Part shown: in pieces, positions 46,101-57,327 of the stretch
Numbering within the stretch: the first letter of the stretch is position 1
Layout of the letters: every line of letters begins with the position of its first letter
Assembly (NCBI GenBank): GCA_024180945.1
Contig: JAKSGN010000035.1
Coordinates: forward strand, 62,001-126,000
Length of the DNA: 64,000 nt
Source of the DNA: Macrophomina tecta
Taxonomy: Eukaryota > Ascomycota > Dothideomycetes > Botryosphaeriales > Botryosphaeriaceae
Direction: 5' to 3'
Translations under genes and position numbers: made by a program
The notes under the pieces: generated by a model
The model's database searches: none
The model's input: only the letters and a program-made list of their open reading frames with translations
What the model was told of the DNA's origin: nothing

Positions 46101-48311
46101 CGAGACAGCAAGATAGGCCGCGACAGCAGGGAAGGCCCGAAATCGCGGCGCGCGACGAGGAGCGAATGCAGGCAGCGGTGTTGGTGATTACTAGGCTAAG
46201 CACATCCGGGATCACCGTTATGCGGGGCGGTGAGCTTTAGGAGGTGTATAGCGTGCTGCACGGCCTGCCGCTTCGGGGGGAGGCAGAGCCGGAACAGACG
46301 GCGCCAGCGCAGGCTGCGGCGATCGAACGGAAGAAGCCATTTGTTGCGTGTTGGGAGGAGGAGGAGTGCACATCGTGAGGGGGCATGAAGAGGGGCGGCA
46401 TCATCAGCTCCACATGATCGGCCACGGCTTGGCGGCGGCGCGGGCGTGGGTGAGGACGACTGGCGGGCGCGCTCTCTCCAACGGCGCGCACGGCAGGCTC
46501 AGGATTGCCTCAACGGCTACAGGCAGCGCGGCAGCGGGACGGCGGCAGAGATCGTCAAGCGAGTCGACTCGACAGATCAGCTGAAGATCGGGCGTGGCGC
46601 TGTCGGTTTTTTCTCGAAGCCTGCCTGCTTGGGTTCGCGGCAATGACGCGCCCAATGACGTGCGAGCCGGCTCCCGTGACTCATGAGCGAGTGGGAGAAA
46701 CACGGCGAGCGCAAGGTTGGTGAGCGGATCGGCGGCATGGGGGACGGCGGCTGTGTCGTGAGAGGCCGGTGAGAGCCAGGCTGGCTGCAGCATGACGCGG
46801 CGGTCGGCTGCGCGCCTGCGCGCCGCGGGCTGCGGTGCGCGCGTGGTCGCCGCGCCGGGCTGGGCGAGTGGTGAATGCACGGGTTACTTGCCTTATCCCA
46901 CGGCGTGCAAGACGCGGCGGAGGGCCAGGCAGCGCAGCAGGAGCGGCAGCAGCAGCGGCAGCAGCGGGGGCAGCGGGGAGCCTTACTCGAGGCGGCGGTT
47001 CTTTGAAGCTTGGTGGTGTCTCAGGGCCTTGGGCGGGCTTGAGGAAATTGGCAGCGGAGTGACGGAAGGAGATCATCGTGCGGCGATCTGCGGAGCGGAC
47101 TGGACTCGCTGCGCTGGCAGGTGAGATCCACTGCGACCAGCGCACAAAGGGCACGCGGGCAGCCGAACGCCAACGGCAAAGCCTGCCAGTCAGCGCGCCG
47201 CGCCGGCTTCGAGAAGACGGCGGCGAACGCCTCCAGCCCTGCCATCCCGGCCCAGGACGACCTCGAGGCGCGCGCGGCGGGCGGGCGACAGCGACCGTCA
47301 CCGCGGCCGTGGGTGTTGTGGAGGCAGCATGGGTGACTGAGCCCTCGGTCGGCGCGCGGCCTGCGCTGCGCTGCCGGCCAGCCTCTGCCTGCCAGCCGGC
47401 GCTGCGGCGCTGCGGCTGCTGCTGCTGCTGCTTCTGGCACCGGCTGCCATTGCGCATCACTCACGGCGCGCACCTGCCTGTCGCAACCCGCACGCAGCTT
47501 CCATTCCCGCGCGGTCTTTGTCCGCCCCATTCTTCCGCCCCTGCCCCCCGGAGACAGGCGGCCGTCTTCTTATCCCGGCCGCCGCCCGTCGCAGCGCCCG
47601 CCCGCCAGACGACACCGCACTGCTGCTGCTAGGAGTCGACTGCTGCTGTTGTGCGCCCGAATTGCAGCGCATTGACCGTTGGCGGGCCAGTTCGCGGCGA
47701 GTACAACGAGCTGCAGCCCTCGTTTCAGGCGCACCTTCCCTCTCTCCATCCGCCGACTGGCATTTTGCCTGCCAGCCGCATTGCAATCCCTGGTCTCCCA
47801 GCGGCCGCCTCGGCCCACTGACTCGCCGCTCGATCTCGCAGCAGGCGCAGTTTACTTTTCCTGCGAGCCCTCTCCGAGCCCGTCTCCACTACTCACGGCA
47901 CCGGCCAGCGCCAGACCAGCGAAGCTGCCCCGACGGCGCCACGAGAGCCCGCCGCCATCACGCTGCTAGAGACACGTCCGCTCAACGGCCGCCAGAAGCA
48001 TCGCGACAAGCCTGCGCGCGCCGAGTCCCCCCCAGCCCCAACCACCACCCCAGCAGACGTGTCCATTGCGCTCGAACCACTGCGCATACGGAGCTTGACA
48101 CGGATCCGAACGCCCTCCGCGACGCGCCAGCCCCAGCGCACCTCTCCCCGTGCCTGCCTTCCCAGTCCCACTGCGACAACACAACCCGACAACCCGCACC
48201 CACCAAGCTTGACCTGGCGTTTTGCTGTCGCCAACGGTGCCCTCCCGATCGTGCGGGGGGCCATAATCCCACGACAAGCTCCATCGCGCGCGCGGAGGGA
48301 CACACGCGACC
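43118..48311. other. 5.2-kb interval: AT-rich part, then GC-rich leader of the phosphodiesterase
   Basis: 43118 to about 45800 is AT-richer, with only short frames, and ends with an A14 run (45816-45829). About 46240-48311 is GC-rich with long overlapping frames of Ala/Arg/Pro-rich low-complexity content and two triplet runs: a CAG/CGG mix at 46927-46970 and (GCT)6 at 47415-47432. It abuts the phosphodiesterase start and is probably its promoter or long leader. No gene supported. Confidence 0.5.
47415..47432 (+). repeat. (GCT)6 triplet repeat
   Basis: Six perfect GCT units followed by a near-repeat unit in the GC-rich tract 0.9 kb upstream of the phosphodiesterase start codon. A related imperfect CAG/CGG run lies at 46927-46970. 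Confidence 0.8.
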
Positions 48312-51300
48312 ATGGATCATGGAGCGTGCAGCGTCATCTACCTGGACCGGCGGGCGCACCCCGAGCGCCTGCGGAGGGACAATGTGCTGGCCAGCTTGAA
48401 TGCCCGCGATGCCCGCGGCGCCGTCTCGTCGCCGGGCTATTTCAACTTCGCCAAGTCCACCAGCACCCACGAGGTCCTGGCCAACGTCGAGACGTTGCTG
48501 TCAATCTTCCACGAGAGTGCGTGCTCCGGCTCCCTGCCTGCCAAGTGACAACGCCTCCCCCCCCCCCATTACTAACCCATCTCCAGTTGACGTCCATCGC
48601 TCCGGCTCCGCCGCTCTCGATCGCATCTGGCACCTCTATAACTCGTCCAGCCTCGACAATGCCCCGATAATAGTGCTCATTGACCTGCCCTACGACGAGG
48701 AACGTCGCATGAAGCGCCTATCGCGCGAGCCTCGCACTCCCTCGCCCACCGCCACCCGCACTCCCGGCCAGGACGTCACTGAGCCAGAGGACTTGTATGG
48801 CATGCATCTCCTACGGCATATCTCCGCCGAGATCCAGGACCGGAGGTTACCCAAGCTCGTCATCCCAGTCATACTATTGAGCGGCTTGGACTACGAGATC
48901 GCACCCGACAGCTCCTCCCCCGGCCCCAGTGGATCGCAGGCTCTCACAGACACTGTGCGCCTGACCCGCTATCTAGATGCAGGGGCTGTTGATGTGCTCG
49001 CTAGCCCGTTGTCGAAAAGCCATATCCACGGACTGGCCATACATGCTTACCGAATCAACAAAGAAGTGATGCGGGAGAAGTCAAGCTTCCTGGCCCAATC
49101 AAAGGGCCGTAAGGTCTCCTGGGTCGGCATCAACGAGGCAAAGCCATTTTCGTATTTGCGCGAGGCTATGGTCTCGAATTTAATGGGCAACATTTGCAAT
49201 CCAGATACGGCGCGGGACACGATAGACCCACAGTAAGAAAGGCAAACCAGAGGAATGCGCCTTCATTTGCTGACCAGATTCTTAGCGACATCGAGGTCAG
49301 CCCGGAACGACGAGAGAAGATTGCAAAGGCTGTTGGCACTTGGTCCTTTTCCGCGCACGACTGGAACGATGACGAGTTATTATTCGGATCGCTGGTAATG
49401 ATTCAGCACGCATTGAGCATGCCTGAAGTCGAGCACTGGCGCATACGGGAAGGTATGGTATAAGTTGCAGGATTTATGCGGAGATTGCTAATATATTTCA
49501 GACGAGCTGTTGATCTTCCTCCAAGCGAGCCGAAGTGCTTACAACGAGTTCGTCCTTTACCACAACTTTCGCCACGTTGTGGACGTGCTCCAAGCGCTGT
49601 TCTATTTTCTCCTACGGATCGGCGCATTACCCGCATATCCCCTGGGTGCCTCGAGTACTCCCGTCGAGCGACCACCCATTGCCACACTACTAAAACCATT
49701 CGACTCTTTGACCCTGCTCATCTCCGCAATAGGACACGATGTCGGCCACCCAGGTGTCAATAACGCCTTCCTGGTTGCGCTCAACGCGCCCCTGGCACAG
49801 CTGTACAACGATCGCTCCGTGTTGGAGTCTTTCCACTGCGCCGCTTATTCGCAAATTCTTCGAAGATACTGGCCAGACGCTTTCGCGGATGTCGCTATGC
49901 GGAAACTCATGATCAACTCGATCCTCGCAACCGACATGGGTCTCCACTTCAAGTATATGGCTGATCTGGGGAACCTGCAGGAGAAGCTGGCCCACAACAA
50001 GGGTGGTATTGACGGCTGGAGCCCTAAAGTCCTAGAAGAGTACAGGGATTTGATCTGTGGCTTGCTTATCAAGTGCGCGGACATCAGCAACGTGGTATGT
50101 ATGCTCACGACCACCATTTTGTCTCAAGGGCAAACTACAAGCGACGTCATGTATGGTGTATCAATGTGCTAACCACTACTTTTGTGGCAACAGGCACGAA
50201 ATTTCCAAACTGCGGTTCAGTGGGCGAGCATCCTCACTGATGAGTTCAGCAACCAAGGGCAGATGGAGCAGGAGCTTGCATTACCAACATGCCTCTTCGG
50301 TGGACCTCCCGTCCGTGATGACATCATCAAGCTGGGAGAATCTCAGATCGGCTTCATGAACATATTCGCCAGGCCACTTTTCGAGTCGGTTGCGGATATC
50401 CTTCCCAACATGCGCTTCAGCGTAAATGAGATCATCGAAAACAAGGTTATCTGGCAAAAGAAGATTGAGGAAGCGAAATCGCGTCTGATCCCTCAGCTGG
50501 ATGGTGGTATTGAGGGAGTTGGTACTTCGATTCTCGACCAAGCGCGGAGCCCAATGTCGACAAGCCGCGTGGACGTATCGGACACCAGGCCCCTGGCATC
50601 CGAACGTACAGAGTCAACCTCAAGCTCTTTGAGAGCTTCGAAGTCATCATTCCCACCACCCCCGCTGAATTTGATTGAGTCATCGCGCCGTTCATCACCT
50701 GCCCTCAAGTCAGCGCCAGAGCCTCGTCGCTCGTCAGTTGCGGCTCTGCCAATCCCGCGTCATCTTATCGAAGGCCAAGGGAACAGAAATCCCCACTCGC
50801 GTCGCGGAAGCGCCGATGCAAGCTTGACAACGATCCTGGTAACACAGAACCCGAGCAAACCCTCCGAAAAAATGAAAAAGAAGGGCCTGCGCTTACGATC
50901 GCAGTCGCCCGGCAAGCGCCGAAACAGCCGTCAAGGACTCGGATTCTTCCGCCACAAAACCCAACCATCGCCGAGATCAGATTCCCCTGTACGTCCACCT
51001 TCCTCATCTGCACCACCTGTACCTCCTTTGCCTTCGTCAGATGATTCGACTGCGCAGCACTGGACGCCCACAAGTTCATCCCAAACTGATTTTGTGATCC
51101 AGCCCCGTGTTCCAGGAAGTCCCTATCTCCCAACGGCCAATGGAACTATATCTGCAAACAAGAATCTGCAACCACCTCACTCGGGGGCCCACAGCCCGGT
51201 GAGCCCCATCTCTATGGACTCGGATTACGAGGTCCCTCTGCACATGGGCCGCCGTCCGTCCATGCCTCCGAAGCCGACTACCTCAGACGGCCCCCAACCG

Positions 51301-51759
51301 GAAGGTGAAGCGCCTCCGTTGCCTCGGTGGAAAGCCGCCGGATCCGCGTTCAGGTCCCGTCATTCTCGCAAAGGCTCGCTCACTCCTTCTTTGACGGGCT
51401 TCGAGGTGCAACCTCCCGAGACGAGCAGTAGTGCGGACAAGAGCGCTCACACAATGAGCGAGTCTCCCACCTTGCACACCTTGGAAGGGGTTGGTGAAGG
51501 AACCAGTGGGAGGCCAAAGAGTAGAGGGGGGGTCTTTGGAAGGTTTTGGCGGCGAAAGATTCGAGGCGATAAGGCGTCATGTGGAGACCTGCAGCAGGAG
51601 AAGGACATGCCGTCGCAGACGCAAGGATTCCAGTACCCGCCGCCGCCCAAGACTCCAGTCAATTCGAATGCTGCTGGGCCTCGTCGAGGAAGTATGCCTC
51701 TACTCCCTGGATCGTTCCCGGACACGCCACCCCACCGTCGTCAAGAGCGAGACAGGTAA
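48312..51759 (+). CDS. Class I 3',5'-cyclic-nucleotide phosphodiesterase with N-terminal receiver-like domain
   Basis: Five exons, 48312-48516, 48587-49232, 49286-49452, 49502-50094 and 50194-51759, 1058 residues. It hydrolyses cAMP and so ends protein-kinase-A signalling. Catalytic part: FVLYHNFRHVVDVLQ (metal ligand His364 of H-N-F-R-H at 360-364), AIGHDVGHPGVNN (His418, Asp419) and IKCADISNVARNF (Asp533), with the last motif made by splicing. Before it, about residues 90-225 look like a degenerate response-regulator receiver: APIIVLIDLP with Asp101, IPVILLSG, YLDAGAVDVLASPLS, the Asp-Ser/Thr-Lys order partly kept. The 400-residue C-terminal tail is Ser/Pro/Arg-rich and probably phosphorylated. 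At its stop, ag|gtaaca resembles a donor, so a further exon cannot be excluded. The 5' side is a 2-kb GC-rich tract. Confidence 0.9.
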
Positions 51760-51855
51760 CATTTTTTTTCCATCTCCTGAGGGCTCTTTGTCTCTAGCAG
51801 CATCCACGACCTTACACGGCCCTCATTACCAGCTTCAACACCTCTCGCGATCGTC

Positions 51856-52200
51856 ATATTGAGCACCGGCATGTTCCTTCAGGCTCTTCAAGTCCCCTTC
51901 AGCGCCGAGCTGATCCAGAATGCATCCTCCGCGTCTCTGAGCTTCTCAATCGGTGCCACAGCGATCTTCATCACCCTCTTTTGCCTTCTCCGCCTGTACT
52001 TTCCTGATCTCGCACTTTCCTGGCCTTTACGATCCCCGCCTCTATGCCACCAACGAGGGCTATGTCCCGCCTGCCATTCCCAAAGGCTTCTTCGCCGGGC
52101 TGCGGCCTGCCATCGAAACCTCGTGAAGAGCTGCTCGTACAGAAGGTCGGCACCCATTCGATCAATATTCTCCTTCTGTGGATGGGCTGCCACTCCACGC
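51856..52200 (+). pseudogene. Possible frameshifted N-terminal fragment of a CSC1/OSCA-like (DUF221) membrane protein
   Basis: Three pieces in different frames line up, in order, with the N-terminus of fungal CSC1-like calcium-permeable channels. The first is a hydrophobic segment SIGATAIFITLFCLLRLYF (about 51943-52000). The second is GLYDPRLYATNEGYVPPAIP followed by KGFFAGLRPAI (52022-52117), ending in a TGA at 52124. The third is EELLVQKVGTHSI in another frame (about 52126-52165). In intact relatives these are TM0, the YAPRLY...PPxPxGxFxWI segment and the xxLxxKVGLD segment. There is no room for introns between the pieces, and the following membrane helices are missing. The match is from memory of the family and not from a search. 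Confidence 0.35.
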
Positions 52201-54824
52201 CTTTTCCAAAGCCGCTCTCGCGCCCTCATGGTCATTCATCTCCTCTTATCGCAGTCCCAGGCAGGCGGTCATCCACTTCGTCGATTCCCTTATTTTCGCG
52301 ACGTCTGACCGGAGTTGGCACGCCCTACCTAATACAGCACCGCGAGAGGACGGCTTCTGAGGTATGGCGGCGATACGAACCAACATGACAAGAAACGAAG
52401 ACCTTCTACAAAATTCAGTAATCAGCAACGGAACCGAGTCGGCGCTGAGAATTCTCATTTTCTCGGCCACCTGAGCAACAAAAAGACAAACACATATTAG
52501 CTTCTCCCCGATCTTCTCTCCGACCTTCCACCTTTCGTTTGTCCCGACTGGGACCGGCGCATACGTGGCGTTCCTTGGGGCGATTTCTGTTTCGGTTGAA
52601 AACGGCGTCTGTTGCTTTTTTTCTTGGCGGTGCGGGCCGTGCCGATGGCGTAAAAACCGAGCCCCTTATCCTTTCCGTTCCCTTCACTCCGACCGCGCCC
52701 TGACAACAACGATGTCTGACACCGCCCTCGGTCTCGCCTCCGGTGAATCGACCGATGCGATAAGTCGCTCTTCACTCATCTCGCCCTGGTTCCTAGGGCC
52801 GGCAAAGATCGCCCCCAAAATTACTCGATCGGCAAGTTGTCCAGCTCATCGTCATCGACGTCGGGACTCTTTTCGTCTAGTCGGACTCGAAGTGGAACGA
52901 GGTTTCACCTGTTAGGGTGCCACTCCTTTGATCGACTTTCCTTTTCCCCGGTGAGAGAACTTCCTCATTTCGGTAGCCATCGGGCGCCCAGTCTGACCAG
53001 CAACGTCGTTTCCGTTACTCTACTTTCTTGACGAAACATTGCGCAGTCATTTTTTCCACAAAAGCGCTTAGGGCACATCGGGTGGATATATGGGTATGAG
53101 CATGTTGTAGACTTTGCAGCCTTCCTTTTTTCTATTGCTTCTCGTTTTAATCTCCGGGGGCCCCGTCACTCCGGGAAGCCAAGCGTCTAGAGTGGCGAAT
53201 CTCACTACCCTCCACTCTCAGTGCTTTTGCTTTTGCGCGGAAATTACGCTCCGAAAAGGGCAAGTACGCGCTTTCGCAGGCCTCTTTTTTCTCTTTTCAT
53301 CGCGCTCGAAAGGTTTATCATTTTTCAATGCGGGCGTGAGCCGGAGCGGGCTTCATAGATACCATTGCGCGTAGGGTATATTTTTCCACTTTTCTTCTTC
53401 CGCATCTAGCTGACTGCTGGATTTTTTGTACATCGTCTCTTTTTTCTTTCTCGGCTGTTCTTCTTGGAAGCTCTTATGAGAGACAGATATGGATGCCTGA
53501 CAGTGTTTCTTTGCCTTTTCCTTTGCGAGCCTCGGAACGTAGGCGAAGGGAGACATGAGGAGCGTGTGTTGACACCGAACGGAGTGGAGACGATGGTGGG
53601 AAAAGAGGAAATGTGAAGGACTACGCCGCTTACTGACCGCTTACTGACTCATTGTTTTCGCTTGACTTTGCTATCTTCCTTTCCTCTTTGGTCCCTTTCT
53701 TTTGCCGGTCGTCTTGCGGCTTTTGCTACTACACGTATAACGTGGACTGATGCTGACAACTACTTTCGTCTCATTCCGGTTTGACCATTCTCCGCAACTA
53801 TGACCAGCACTACTACCGAGGCGCTCTTATCACGTGCTTGTCTTCGTTTTTGTTTTCGCGCCGTCTAACGGGTGAATGAAAAAATTATGCGTAGACTGCT
53901 TTTCTTTTTTCGTCTTTTCCTTTCTCCTTGTCGCTTTCTAGTCTCTCCCTATATATATCTCATACCGTTTTGTCTTTGTTCCATATCTGCGTAAAATCTG
54001 TAGGGATGATAGCTGAGCAATGTTGTACGCGCGCACGCGAGTGTGTGGATTGAGGAATTGTCTGAACACTTTTTCATTCATCAAGCGTATCGACTATGCG
54101 TACGGTGGAGTTTTTCCTTGTTCTGCATCATGCAAGTGGAGGAGCGATATGGAAGAGAACTGGGAGAGAGAGAGGGTGGAAACACAGCAAGCAGGTGGTA
54201 CAGAGCTCTATATGTTATTCATTCTGTTTTCTCTTGCTTCTTGTTTCCTTGACTAGGATGTAGTGGGTCGACGAGAGGCGTGCGCGCGTGCGTATGTGTG
54301 GAATGAGAGAAGCGAGAAAAATGAAAAGACGTTTCGCGCTTTCCCTCCTATTACTGCCTGTTTTATGCTCATGATTGTTGGTGAAGTGAGGTGTCTGATA
54401 GCTTGAATGTGGTTCCCGATTACTCACGACGGTGATTTCGTGACTAAAGGGGGTAAATTATGTACATATATATACTGCGTTGCAATGGCTCGCTTGTTTA
54501 TTTGCGTGTATCTGGGCTTTGCTTTTATGTGATGAGGGGAAGCTGTGTGCATTCAACTATTGTCACCGGAAGCGTAGAATCCTCTCCGCGAGAAGACATA
54601 GACATAACACATACTGCACAACCACGTGGAGCGCCAAAAAATCAGCCCAAGGATTTGGACACAGACCCTGGTGGAGCGAAGCAAAAAGTCAGTTGCTCGC
54701 AGCACGCAACCTATAAGACCCTATTTGGGAGTTTCTCCCTACCTGGGCGTAGTGGCAGGTGGTGAGATGCGTAGCCCACACGGGCGGCACCAAAAGGCCG
54801 TCGCTCCCTCGGCGCTGAAGGGAA

Positions 54825-54847
54825 TTTTTTTTTTTTTTTTTTTTTTT
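54825..54847. repeat. T23 homopolymer
   Basis: The longest uninterrupted single-base run in the window, inside non-coding DNA between the phosphodiesterase and SAP genes. Confidence 0.85.
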
Positions 54848-56484
54848 GCACTGCGTTAAGGGAAGTTCCAATGTCCAGAACATGTATGCCTGGGGCGGCT
54901 CGGCGGCCGTGTTTCTCAAATTAAACTCCTTGCGCTTGGAACGGAATTCTACTGTTGATCTCACATAACAACTTCGCTTGGCTAGCCAGCTACTCGAAGA
55001 TATATCTCGAAGTTCTATAAAAGTTGCTACCTGCACCACGTTGCTTCCACACATGGTACCATCTTTCAGTGCTTTATTGCTCTCTCTATATGTTGCAAAA
55101 GCAACATGAGCTCATCCGTGAACTTTTAAAATTCTCAGGGGTATCTGGCCTCAGATGAACACCAAATACACAGTACGACCGGGTTATCCAAACCACCGAG
55201 AACCAGCCTTTGAGTCTAGGTACGAGTGCCCGGATGATTTGGAATGCGCTGCATAGAGTCTGCCCGCTGGGAGCAGGTAGATTGAAACTGCTGGTGCGAC
55301 GTGTGCGCCCGAATACGAACGGTGGGCGGGTTGCACGTTGTTTTCGTGTGAGGAGAGGAGGGGCTGAGAACTTGAACGGTAGTAACTCTATGAACCCTTT
55401 TCTCTCATAGGGAACAAACATAAATACTTTTGCATTGTTACGTTCCAAAAAGAATGCTTCAACTTGTTCCGCTTTGCAGCCACTTGGCGATCGGGATACT
55501 TTTCTGTTCGTCTGTTAGGTACAATAGAAACAGGAAAGGGGAATTGGCTGTTAGCTCCTCTCTGCCAACGTCTTCACTTGTGGACGCGTAATCGTAGTGG
55601 AAGAATGTGATTTGTTTAAGTGAGTGTTAATCTGCTCAAAATTTTGTAGTTCTCGCGCTCTGCTTCGTTCTCAGTCATTTCGGGCTGGGAAAAAAGACAT
55701 CGCGGGGGTTGCCCAACAACATGAGTTGCGCCGAAAATTCAGGATTGGAGGGAAATAGTTCCGGTTTGTACGAAAAGCTCGTTACACCGGTATGCCGAAA
55801 CGGAATAAAATGCGGTATTCTTGCGTTGCCCGAGACGATACTGAAAAACGATTGTACAGGCGTTATATCAGCCGTTAACGCCGCCTTCCACACCGGGGCT
55901 GTAAGGTGGTACTATTCAAGAGATCCATTCCAGGAATATCCCTTGAACAGTAGTCATCACTGGTATCAGCTAGTCTGCAAAGGATGCAGTCATCGCATTG
56001 CCACTGCCATCTGAATTACGACAGTGATAAGGTTGCATTGATGATGTTAATGGACAGGCCATTAGACTCGTGACCGCCTCAGGCACTAAGTACGCCAACC
56101 GTTTCTGGTTTTTGGCGTCAACCACATGGTTCTGCCAATGGGAGCACACTTCAGGTGGAGTTGGGTCGTCTTGATGTAACAGTTCTCAATTCTCGGCGTC
56201 GTGATCTTAGAAGTCCAAGGCCCAACACTAAAGCAATTTTAATTGAAGGTTCGCTCGTTCTCGAAGGCCGCCGGACCCGTGCCGGCGAAAGCTGAAGTAC
56301 ATGAGGAAAGCGGCGATTGCTCCGAGGGTTGTGTGATCGGCGCGTCCCAATAACACGCCAGGAACGCCGCAATAAGTCTCGTCAAAAGTCCATCCAAAGA
56401 CCGCGGTCGAAGTAAAACGTGGTTGTCCTCGATTCAAGACGCCTGTATGATAAAACTGGCGCGGTGAAGCTCCTGAGCAACCGA

Positions 56485-57327
56485 TCAAGAAGAAGCGGCA
56501 CCGGCAAAACGAGCTTTGCGAGCCTCCGCCCTGGCCTTATCTTCTGCGCTCATCCAGGTGCCGCTTCCACCAGCGTTGCTCTTGGCCGAGTCGTTGCCTC
56601 TGCGCTCACCGCCGCCACCCCTACGACCCTGGAAGCGACCACCACGGCCACGTCTCTTCTGATTGCCACGGGCACCCTCATCTTCCGCTTCCCTGCCGCG
56701 CTTGGGACGGCGCTCGGGAAGGGCCTCATTGAGTCCTCTGGGGGCAGCAGCTGCAGGGTCAGTCCCGAACTTTTTGGCCCTTTCCAACAGCTTGGCAGCT
56801 TCATCCTCCTCCGGCAGGCCAAACTTCTTGGCACGCGCCCTGCGCCTCTCCAGTTCTTCATCCAGAGTCGTCTCCTTCAGGCCGGAAGTGAAGTCCTTCT
56901 TTTCCACCGGCTCGGTGTCAGCGGGCTTCTCGGCGCCCGGCGCATCGGTGGACCCCTCACCCTCAGGGGCCTTGACAGAGAGGTCGTCAGTCTTGGATGG
57001 GTCGATGTCGGCGACCTGGTTGGGCACAGTCTGGGGGTTGTCGACGGGACCCTTGCCTCCGGCCTTGATGGTAGTGGCGGCAGCCTCGGTGGTCGCGGCG
57101 GCGGCGGCGGGCTTCGCGTCGGTCGGGTCGTCGTCCCAATCGATCTCGTCTTCGGGAGGGGCGGCGCTGTTGTCGGCAGGCTTGTCGGCAGGAGCCTTCT
57201 CAGCGTCGGCCTTGTCTGCTTCCTGGAGACGCGCAACCATTTCGGCCTTCTTGCCGGTGTGGGGGAGCGACCGCTGCTTGAGGAGCGCCTCAAGCTCGGC
57301 ATTTTTCATCTTCGCGTAGTCGGTCAT
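56485..57327 (-). CDS. SAP-domain RNA/DNA-binding protein, Tho1/SARNP-like
   Basis: Single exon on the minus strand, 280 residues. Tho1 (yeast) and SARNP/CIP29 (animals) bind RNA and help mRNP assembly and export. Seen: a SAP helix-loop-helix at residues 5-37 (KMKNAELEALLKQRSLPHTG then KKAEMVARLQEAD); an Ala/Asp/Lys/Pro-rich linker; ERRRARAKKFGLPEEDEAAK and ERAKKFGTD, the RAxKFG repeats typical of SARNP; an NLS-like PKRGREAEDE; and an RGG/GRG-rich tail ending KARAEARKARFAGAASS. An in-frame methionine at 57531 would add 68 residues of hydrophobic then Ser/Pro-rich sequence. I reject it as leader because the SAP domain starts directly after 57327. Confidence 0.88.
   Translation of the reverse strand: MTDYAKMKNAELEALLKQRSLPHTGKKAEMVARLQEADKADAEKAPADKPADNSAAPPEDEIDWDDDPTDAKPAAAAATTEAAATTIKAGGKGPVDNPQTVPNQVADIDPSKTDDLSVKAPEGEGSTDAPGAEKPADTEPVEKKDFTSGLKETTLDEELERRRARAKKFGLPEEDEAAKLLERAKKFGTDPAAAAPRGLNEALPERRPKRGREAEDEGARGNQKRRGRGGRFQGRRGGGGERRGNDSAKSNAGGSGTWMSAEDKARAEARKARFAGAASS

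Larger units (their letters stand above)
51760..56484. other. 4.7-kb non-coding interval with a probable gene relic
   Basis: It starts with the CSC1-like relic (listed separately). From about 52500 to 54450 the plus strand is very T/C-rich and has no good frame; a short frame from 52711 (MSDTALGLASGES...) and one at 55709-56014 (101 codons) are not recognised. A T23 run lies at 54825-54847. On the right it meets the 3' end of the minus-strand SAP gene. Confidence 0.45.

Noticed and set aside
47518..48399. 293-codon open frame overlapping the start of the phosphodiesterase
   Set aside because: Low complexity with Cys and Arg clusters; it overlaps a well-supported coding exon in another frame. 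At most a uORF.
55709..56014. 101-codon plus-strand frame
   Set aside because: Fairly balanced composition but no recognised motif, no splice or promoter context; not enough to call a gene.
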